A stretch of 11,869 bases of DNA, taken from JAAZBI01 sp964461005. GTDB lineage: Bacteria; Bacillota_I; Bacilli_A; RF39; UBA660. Position numbers and translations under genes: made by a program. Location of the stretch: assembly GCA_964461005.1 (NCBI GenBank), contig CAYWQQ010000021.1, forward strand, positions 1 through 11,869, written 5' to 3'. A model generated the notes under the pieces. The model made no database searches, was not told the origin of the DNA, and saw nothing but the letters and a program-made list of their open reading frames with translations. Positions within the stretch are counted from its first letter, which is position 1; every line of letters begins with the position of its first letter. Shown here in pieces: positions 6,889 to 11,869 of the stretch.

Positions 6889-7359
6889 ATGAAAAAAATA
6901 ATTAGTTTATTAGTTATAGTACTAATATTAGCTGTAGGATGTCAAAAAGTTAGTACTGGTAAATATCAAGAAGGCACATATTTTGGCAGTGTTCAAACTG
7001 AATCTTATGGTAAAAAATATGTGACAACAGCAGTTGTTTATGTTGATAATCAAGGATTGATTAAGTCGGTTTTTATTGATTCTACATATATAAACAATGA
7101 TATTAATACAACAAAAAAAGTTTTAGGTGATGCTTACGGCATGAAATCTGCTTCAGCAAAAGCTGGAAACATTGCAGAAGGTAGCGAATGGTATCAACAA
7201 ATAGAAGTTTTAGAGAAAAAAATTATCGATGAACAAGGAATTGATTGGATTGTTTGGAAAGATGAAAGCAAAACTAAATTAGATGCTTTATCTGGATTTT
7301 CAATTACAGCTGATAGTTATATAAAATCAGTTAGCATTGCTTTAGAACAAGCAAAATAA
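6889..7359 (+). CDS. FMN-binding domain lipoprotein, probable covalent flavoprotein
   Basis: This 156-residue lipoprotein has a signal peptide with lipobox AVGC (Cys18), so it is membrane-anchored and faces outward. The rest resembles the FMN_bind family: GTYFGSV near 29-35, a beta-rich core, GDAYGMKSASA near 80-90, EWYQQIEVLEK near 100-110, and the flavin attachment region DALSGFSIT at 132-140. ApbE substrates normally carry D-x-x-[ST]-G-A-T, and the Thr takes FMN. Here the acceptor position is Ser138 and the preceding Ala is Phe137. It is the obvious candidate substrate of the apbE product in the same operon and a counterpart of PplA-type electron-transfer lipoproteins, though with a single FMN site. 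The start is secured by AGGAGG seven bases before the ATG. The 44-base gap before it shows no convincing promoter. Confidence 0.87.
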   Translation: MKKIISLLVIVLILAVGCQKVSTGKYQEGTYFGSVQTESYGKKYVTTAVVYVDNQGLIKSVFIDSTYINNDINTTKKVLGDAYGMKSASAKAGNIAEGSEWYQQIEVLEKKIIDEQGIDWIVWKDESKTKLDALSGFSITADSYIKSVSIALEQAK

Positions 7360-7387
7360 ACAATAGTAAGAATAAAGTAGGTGATTT

Positions 7388-7891
7388 ATGATAGAATTTG
7401 TTGAATTTTTAAAAGATGCTTTAAAATATATAATTTTAATTGTAATTATTATTTTAATTAGAATTTTTGTATTAACAGGTAGTCAAGTAATTGGTGATTC
7501 GATGAATCCTACTTTATCAAATGGTAATCTTTTATTAGTTGATCAATTAACTGGAAAGATTTTTGGTTATAAAAGATTTGAAATTATAGCTATTCACAAT
7601 AATAAAGAATTTTTAATTAAGAGAATAGTGGGATTGCCTGGAGAAAAAATTCAATTTTTAAAAAACAAATTATATATAAATGATATCCTTAGTAAGGATG
7701 ACAGAAATGTGAAGGGAATTACTTCTGATTTTGGACCATATATAGTATCAAAAAACAAATACTTTGTACTAGGTGATAACAGGGAAAATTCCAATGATAG
7801 TCGTGTTTTTGGAGCGATTGATAAATCTCAAATAATTGGAAAACCATTTTTAATTATTTGGCCATTTAATCGTTTATCAATAATTAAATAA
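7388..7891 (+). CDS. lepB: Signal peptidase I
   Basis: Membrane-bound serine protease that cleaves signal peptides of non-lipoprotein secreted proteins. At 167 residues it is the small Gram-positive SipS-type form, with one N-terminal membrane segment (about residues 11-30). The catalytic Ser38 lies in GDSMNPTL and the catalytic Lys78 in IKRIVGLPGE. The closing box GDNRENSNDSR is at 129-139. All key residues are present. AGGTG precedes the ATG. It is the last gene of the operon that begins at tgt and is followed by a terminator. The lipoproteins upstream need signal peptidase II instead. The large secreted Ig-repeat protein encoded just downstream, with a conventional signal peptide, is a plausible substrate. 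Confidence 0.95.
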   Translation: MIEFVEFLKDALKYIILIVIIILIRIFVLTGSQVIGDSMNPTLSNGNLLLVDQLTGKIFGYKRFEIIAIHNNKEFLIKRIVGLPGEKIQFLKNKLYINDILSKDDRNVKGITSDFGPYIVSKNKYFVLGDNRENSNDSRVFGAIDKSQIIGKPFLIIWPFNRLSIIK

Positions 7892-7895
7892 AATG

Positions 7896-7924
7896 TTGTA
7901 AAATTATGTATATTGTGCTAAACT
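7896..7924 (+). promoter_or_regulatory. Candidate extended -10 promoter for the Ig-repeat protein gene
   Basis: TTGTAA (7896-7901), a 17-base spacer and TAAACT (7919-7924), preceded by TGC (7916-7918), form a plausible extended -10 promoter. The -10 box overlaps the left arm of the terminator at 7920-7942. RNA would start near 7931, in the terminator loop, so such transcripts carry only the right arm. Confidence 0.45.
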
Positions 7925-7946
7925 AAACTTAATGTTTAGTTTTTTT
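7920..7946 (+). terminator. Rho-independent terminator of the tgt-lepB operon
   Basis: AAACTAAAC (7920-7928) pairs perfectly with GTTTAGTTT (7934-7942) around a 5-base loop, followed by T to 7946. It lies about 30 bases after the lepB stop. Confidence 0.85.
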
Positions 7947-7978
7947 GCATTTAATAAAATATAAGGGAGGTTTGAGAT

Positions 7979-10727
7979 ATGCAAAACAAAAAATTTTTTG
8001 TAGCATTATTAGCAATTATCGTATTATTTTTAGGCGTTTTTACATTTGCACAAACATCAGGTAATAATGAAGAAGAAATTATTGATGGTGGTAGTATTCC
8101 AAAAAAAGAAAAAATTAAAGAAGGAGCTAAAGAGAACTTAGAAGGACAAAGTGGTGAAAATAATCTTGATCAATCAGAAGAAAATAGCCAAACACTTTTA
8201 ACTCCAAATCGAGTTCAAATTCAAGTAGATGTAACAGCACCAATTATTACAATTGCTGACTATATAAAGACACCTACTAATCAAAACATAGTTGTTACAG
8301 CAACAACAAATGAAGGCACATTAAATCAAACTACATATACATTTGTTGAAAATGGTAGTTTTACTTTTATAGCAACTGATGCTGCCGGAAATAAAAGTGA
8401 AAAAGAAATAGTAATTAACAACATTGATAAAGTAGCTCCAAAAGGAACAATTACTTATGACAATTTAGAAGCAANNNNNNNNNNNNNNNNNNNNNNNNNN
8501 NNNNNNNNNNNNNNNNNNNNNNNNNNNNNNNNNNNNNNNNNNNNNNNNNNNNNNNNNNNNNNNNNNNNNNNNNNCTTTTATTGATGCAGCTGGAAATATA
8601 GGAACAGCTACTGCTGAAGTTGATAACATTGATAAAGTAGCTCCAAAAGGAACAATTACTTATGACAATTTAGAAGCAACAAATAAAGATGTTGTTGCAA
8701 CATTGACAATAGATGAAGAAGCAGCAATTACTAACAACGAAGGAAGCAATACATACACATTTACTGAAAACGGTGTATTTGAGTTTACTTTTATTGATGC
8801 AGCTGGAAATATAGGAACAGCTACTGCTGAAGTTGATAACATCGATAAAGTATTACCTAAATTTGATTTAAAAACAGGTTATCATACTACAGGAAATATT
8901 ATAATTAATGTGACAGAAGTAAATTTAAAAAATATCAATGTTTATAATCAAGATATGAAGACAAACACATTAATAGAAAATGGAGCTATCTTAACTGAAG
9001 AAGCAACATATAAAGTTACAGCAACAGATAATGCTGGAAATAAGACAGATCTTTGGGTAGCAATTGATAGAACTAATCCAACGATTACAGGATTTATTAA
9101 TAATGAATATTACAATGAAGATGTAGAAATAACTGCTTATGATAAATTCTTAACTTCAGTTACTTTAAATGGTATCAATAAAACTCCAATTAAAGTTATT
9201 GGAAAAAATAATGAAGGAAAAGAATTAAAAGTATTAGTTAGTGAAGAAGGAACATATACTGTTATAGGAACAGATAAAGTTGGTAATAAAACAACTATGA
9301 ATTTTACAATTGATAAAACTGCACCATCTGCTCCAGAATTAGTATCACCTTTGAATAATTCATTTATAAAAGGTGATAAAATTACTAATTCATGGACAGC
9401 TGTTCCCGATGCAATTAAGTATTTATATGAAAGTTATCGTAATGAAACAACTACAATTTTGAGACACAAACAAACTGTTACTGCTCCAAGTCATGCTAAA
9501 ACAGCTTATAACATTCCTGAAGACACTTTTTGGTGGAGAGTTAAATCTGTTGATGCAGCAGGAAACGAAAGCTTATGGAGTGATACATTTAAAACAACAA
9601 TTGATAATACAAAACCAGTTATAACTCTAAATGGAAATACAGAAGTTTATGTTGAATTTGGAACTAGTTATGAAGAATTAGGAGTGACAGTTACCGATAA
9701 CATTTCTAAAGATTTAGTAGCAGTAATTACTTCAGATTTAGATTTAACTAAATTAGGAACATATACAATTAAATATAATGTTACTGATGCAGCAGGTAAT
9801 AAAGCAGATGAAGTAATTAGAACAGTTGTTGTTAGAGATACAACAGCACCTATTATTACTTTAGGAAATAGTACAGATAATGCCAAAATATATGAAGCAC
9901 AAGATGGATTTTATAATCCAATTACTGATGTTTTAGTAAAAGATTTGGGTTCAGAAGATAAAACAATTACAATTGATACAAAATGTGCTACTGCACCATA
10001 TAACAATTGTTATTCTGTTAGATATCGCTTATGGGATAATGGCAATCTAGAAGAATCACCTAAATACACTTCTGTAGCAAGCGTTGATTTAAGTAAATTA
10101 GGAAAATATCGCATTGATTACTATTATATTGATCAAGCTGGAAATAGTGCATACAAATATAATTTTATCTATGTTAGAGATACAACAGCACCCATTTTAA
10201 AAAGTGTAACTCCTAACTATGATTTAAGTTATGAAGTTGGTAGTGTAAAACCTAATTTTAGAGATGTAAATATTAGTACAACTGAGAACAGTTCTGATCC
10301 ATTAGAATTAATTGTTGATGATTCTTCAGTTAATATGAATCAAGCTGGTAAGTATATTATAAAATATCAAGTAAAAGAGACTTTGTATGATAGAAATTAT
10401 AACGGAGATGTAAGAACTTTGTTATTATCAAATATAAAAGAAGTTGAAATAGAAATTACAAATCCCGTTGTTAATACTCCCAATAATAGTGATTTCACCG
10501 TAACGAGAAATGGAAAACATATACAAATATTAATAAACAATTCTTATCCTTCAATGAAGTATGCTATTGGTAATGGAAATAGTGGTTCACAAAGTATTCA
10601 TAATTGGACTTTCTTTACTGAAAATCAAGATATAAATATTGGATCAGGTAAGGGAGATAAAAAATTATTTATTATAATTACACAAGGTGACCAAATTACA
10701 GAATTAGAATATGATATTCAAGATTAG
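7979..10727 (+). CDS. Large secreted Ig-like/FN3 repeat protein, interrupted by an assembly gap
   Basis: One gene, not two: the frame left of the 100-N gap ends at 8474 and another resumes at 8575 only because the N count is arbitrary. With the repeat-predicted 108-bp gap the frame is continuous, giving 918 residues or 71 more per extra repeat. Order: Sec signal peptide (likely cut after Ala24, FTFA-QTS); an acidic, Lys-rich linker to about residue 80; an Ig-like module; near-identical 71-residue repeats; two more Ig-like modules; an FN3-like module (about 9330-9600); a DUF5011-type Ig-like module (about 9610-9840); two related modules; and a distinct tail from about 10450. The motif D-x-x-G-N recurs eight times near strand ends, typical of such domains. 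There is no LPXTG, membrane anchor or cell-wall binding motif at the end, so it is released or held non-covalently. Adhesion or a matrix role is plausible but unproven. The start has GGGAGG eight bases upstream. Confidence 0.88.
8420..8852 (+). repeat. 213-bp in-frame tandem repeat encoding a 71-residue Ig-like unit
   Basis: The complete unit is 8625-8837. The 55 bases 8420-8474 are identical to 8625-8679. Bases 8575-8629 are identical to 8788-8842, followed by a single difference at 8630/8843 and then renewed identity to 8639/8852. The period read across the right-hand copies is 213 bp. The left-hand copy is cut by the gap. Such identity suggests recent duplication or gene conversion and explains the assembly break. 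Confidence 0.92.
8475..8574. other. Assembly gap of 100 N (placeholder length)
   Basis: Exactly 100 N, the usual scaffolding placeholder. It falls inside the tandem repeat. From the repeat phase the missing sequence should be 108 + 213n bp. Confidence 0.97.
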
Positions 10728-10753
10728 AGTCAAATTTGACTCTTTTTATTTAT
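10726..10753 (+). terminator. Rho-independent terminator of the Ig-repeat gene
   Basis: AGAGTCAAATTTGACTCT (10726-10743) is a perfect palindrome. AGAGTC pairs with GACTCT around AAATTT, followed by a T-rich tract. Its left arm includes the last two bases of the stop codon TAG (10725-10727). Confidence 0.8.
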
Positions 10754-10762
10754 CATAAAATA

Positions 10763-10771
10763 TGGTATTAT
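10763..10771 (+). promoter_or_regulatory. Candidate extended -10 promoter for the PH-domain gene pair
   Basis: TGGTATTAT is an extended -10 element (TG, one base, TATTAT). The T-rich sequence 17 bases upstream (10743-10748) is only a weak -35. RNA would start near 10778, just before the GGAG (10784-10787) of the first PH gene. Confidence 0.45.
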
Positions 10772-10796
10772 TTTAATATAAAAGGAGAGTGAGCTA

Positions 10797-11195
10797 ATGG
10801 CTTTTATTAAATTTAAACCTCTAACTCCCGTATTTAACTTTAGAAAAATAATTATAAAAGATTATCCCAAATATATTTATGATTATATTGAAGATGAAGA
10901 AATCATTTTTGCATATGCAACTTCTAAAGATATCGCCTTATTTACTGATAAACAAATAGTATTATTTAATAAAAGAGGAATTGGTAAAAGTATTAAAGAA
11001 ATAAGTGCTATACCATATCATTCGATTTTAACCTCTTCAGTTTTTTTTGGACCAATTAATTCTACTATAAAATTAACTTTATATAATACATATCCCTTGA
11101 CACTAAGTTTTCTAAATAATATTGATAAAGTTATTATTAAAAAAACTTATATGTTAATAGAAAACAAAATAAAAAATAAATTTAAGGAGAATTAA
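10797..11195 (+). CDS. Bacterial PH-domain protein (bPH_1-like), copy 1
   Basis: This 132-residue cytoplasmic protein has no signal or membrane segment. The central part resembles bacterial pleckstrin-homology domains of the bPH_1 type: EEIIFAYATSKDIALFTDKQ (residues 38-57), followed by IVLFNKRG and IPYHSIL, the usual 'growing beta sheet with a FTDKR turn' pattern, then a C-terminal helix. These proteins are widespread in Firmicutes, and their cellular role is mostly unknown. The next gene encodes a paralogue sharing the MAF-x-x-F-x-P opening and the same core, so the pair arose by tandem duplication. The ATG is preceded by GGAG at nine bases. It probably shares a transcript with its partner. 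Confidence 0.8.
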   Translation: MAFIKFKPLTPVFNFRKIIIKDYPKYIYDYIEDEEIIFAYATSKDIALFTDKQIVLFNKRGIGKSIKEISAIPYHSILTSSVFFGPINSTIKLTLYNTYPLTLSFLNNIDKVIIKKTYMLIENKIKNKFKEN

Positions 11196-11196
11196 T

Positions 11197-11580
11197 ATGG
11201 CATTTGTTAGATTTAGACCAATATCAACTACATTTCGTTTTTATTCGATTTTAAAAGATGATAAATTAATAAAAGAATTTGTTCGACCACAAGAAAAAAT
11301 TATTATGGCTTTTAAATCTAGAAGAGATATTGGTATTTTTACAGATAAAAGAATTGTTTTAATAGATTATAAGGGCTTTAATGGACCAAGAAAATCTGTT
11401 TACGCAATAGAATATGCAAACATTTCTTCATATGTATTGAATATTCACGCTTTTTCTTCATCAATAGATTTTGTTTCAAAAAGTAGTCATGAATTACGAA
11501 TGAGATTTTTAAAATCTATTAGTCTAGAAGATGTAAATATGATATACAAATATTTAACTGATTGTTTAATAAAAGAATAG
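11197..11580 (+). CDS. Bacterial PH-domain protein (bPH_1-like), copy 2
   Basis: This 127-residue paralogue of the preceding gene opens with MAFVRFRPIS and carries RRDIGIFTDKRIVLIDYKG (residues 47-65), closer than copy 1 to the bPH_1 consensus, then IEYANISSY and a C-terminal helix. AAGGAG lies seven bases before the ATG, and the start is one base after the stop of copy 1, so the two are translated from one message. The copies are clearly diverged, especially after the FTDK core, which suggests an old duplication and perhaps a hetero-oligomer. The stop codon TAG is embedded in the left arm of the terminator hairpin. Confidence 0.82.
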   Translation: MAFVRFRPISTTFRFYSILKDDKLIKEFVRPQEKIIMAFKSRRDIGIFTDKRIVLIDYKGFNGPRKSVYAIEYANISSYVLNIHAFSSSIDFVSKSSHELRMRFLKSISLEDVNMIYKYLTDCLIKE

Positions 11581-11599
11581 GTTTCTATTCTTTTTTTTT
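11571..11599 (+). terminator. Rho-independent terminator of the PH-domain gene pair
   Basis: AAAAGAATAG (11571-11580) pairs perfectly with CTATTCTTTT (11585-11594) around GTTT, followed by an uninterrupted T run to 11599. The left arm is the final codons and stop of the gene. Confidence 0.9.
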
Positions 11600-11601
11600 G
11601 A

Positions 11602-11630
11602 TTGTTTTCAAAGATACAATATGTTAAAAT
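11602..11630 (+). promoter_or_regulatory. Extended -10 promoter for the dnaB-like gene
   Basis: TTGTTT (11602-11607), 17 bases, then TAAAAT (11625-11630) preceded by TGT (11622-11624). RNA would start near 11637. The promoter begins three bases after the T run of the preceding terminator. Confidence 0.65.
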
Positions 11631-11657
11631 AGAAGATATTATGGAGAAGGTGAGCAA

Positions 11658-11869
11658 ATGGAAATAACAGCACCTGCTGATACTTATTTAGTGGTTAATC
11701 GTACAATAATGAATGATAATGATCGATTAATTTTAACTAAATTATATCAACCTTTAATTAGTTTTAAAGCTTTAGCATTATATTATAGTTTATGGTCAAA
11801 TATTGATTCAATAAATATTATGAGTGTTGAGCTTAATCATCGTCATTTAATGAATATGACGGGTTTTAG
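11658..11869 (+). CDS. dnaB: DnaB-type replication initiation and membrane attachment protein, 3' end missing
   Basis: The frame is open from ATG 11658 to the window end; 70 complete codons are visible. The final bases TTTTAG are not an in-frame stop, since the last codons are GGT TTT and an incomplete AG. The stretch DRLILTKLYQPLISFKALAL, followed by YYSLW and later by NHRHLMNMTGF, resembles the N-terminal winged-helix domain of Firmicutes DnaB, which usually reads LYQPLIG-x-x-A-x-x-LY-x-x-LW. Firmicutes DnaB, unlike the E. coli helicase of the same name, helps load the replicative helicase together with DnaD and DnaI. AAGGTGAG at 11647-11654 precedes the ATG, and a good promoter lies 28 bases before the ATG. 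A dnaI homologue just downstream would be expected. Confidence 0.72.
   Translation, partial: MEITAPADTYLVVNRTIMNDNDRLILTKLYQPLISFKALALYYSLWSNIDSINIMSVELNHRHLMNMTGF

Noticed and set aside
8660..8842. Minus-strand open frame opposite the repeat unit
   Set aside because: It is the antisense of the 71-residue repeat, with no ribosome binding site, and exists only because the coding strand is AT-rich and repetitive.
8420..8852. CRISPR or intergenic repeat array
   Set aside because: The repeats are 213 bp, contiguous, in frame and encode Ig-like modules; there are no spacers.
9668..9886. Minus-strand open frame inside the Ig-repeat gene
   Set aside because: Fully antisense to a recognisable DUF5011-type module; no start signals.
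8703..10727. A separate gene starting at 8703 with a TTG start after the gap
   Set aside because: The same frame is open back to the gap edge at 8575 and encodes the same repeat; joining with a 108-bp gap makes one protein.
1..11869. Mycoplasma genetic code (TGA as Trp), suggested by low GC
   Set aside because: TGA ends several genes at family-typical positions and Trp is written TGG, so the standard bacterial code fits.

Overview
The window is a compact, strongly AT-rich stretch of a Firmicutes-type chromosome, most likely from the Bacilli/Mollicutes/Erysipelotrichia neighbourhood. The signs are the ruvB-queA-tgt block, Gram-positive lipoproteins, a small one-pass signal peptidase I, and a DnaB/DnaD-type replication initiation protein. 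Several genes end in TGA (tgt, the NusG domain II gene, the EetB-like gene) and tryptophan is written TGG. The organism therefore uses the standard bacterial code and not the Mycoplasma code. A block of exactly 100 N inside a repeat shows that this is a draft scaffold.

Layout. Positions 1-1873 hold the 3' part of ruvB (Holliday junction helicase) and queA, closed by a symmetric terminator. A short gene of unknown function (1893-2399, minus strand) converges on that terminator and separates queA from tgt. It is transcribed divergently from tgt out of an 80-bp region in which two -10 boxes form one palindrome. From 2481 to 7891 seven plus-strand genes lie close together and probably form one operon ending at a terminator at 7920-7946. 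They are tgt (queuosine), miaB (ms2i6A37), apbE (flavin transferase lipoprotein), a NusG domain II membrane protein, an EetB/Gx-type membrane protein, an FMN-binding lipoprotein and lepB. The middle four look like part of a flavin-based extracellular electron transfer module: an ApbE that attaches FMN, a lipoprotein that receives it, and two membrane proteins of the EetA/EetB kind.

From 7979 to 10727 lies one large secreted protein made of Ig-like and FN3-like modules. It is split only artificially, by the 100-N assembly gap. The flanking sequence is a near-perfect 213-bp (71-residue) tandem repeat. Its phase predicts a true gap of 108 + 213n bp, which restores a single open frame of at least 918 residues. 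Two tandem bacterial PH-domain paralogues (10797-11580) follow, and then the 5' end of a dnaB-like replication initiation gene that runs off the window.

Three of the four terminators begin inside or directly on a stop codon, and several promoters lie on or just behind terminators, so signals are densely packed. I see no clear sign of a wholly new system, mobile element, CRISPR array or RNA gene. The points most worth a second look are the atypical flavinylation pair (ApbE and its acceptor), the repeat-spanning gap, and the unknown gene with its shared palindromic promoter. No stretch longer than about 300 bases lacks a gene.
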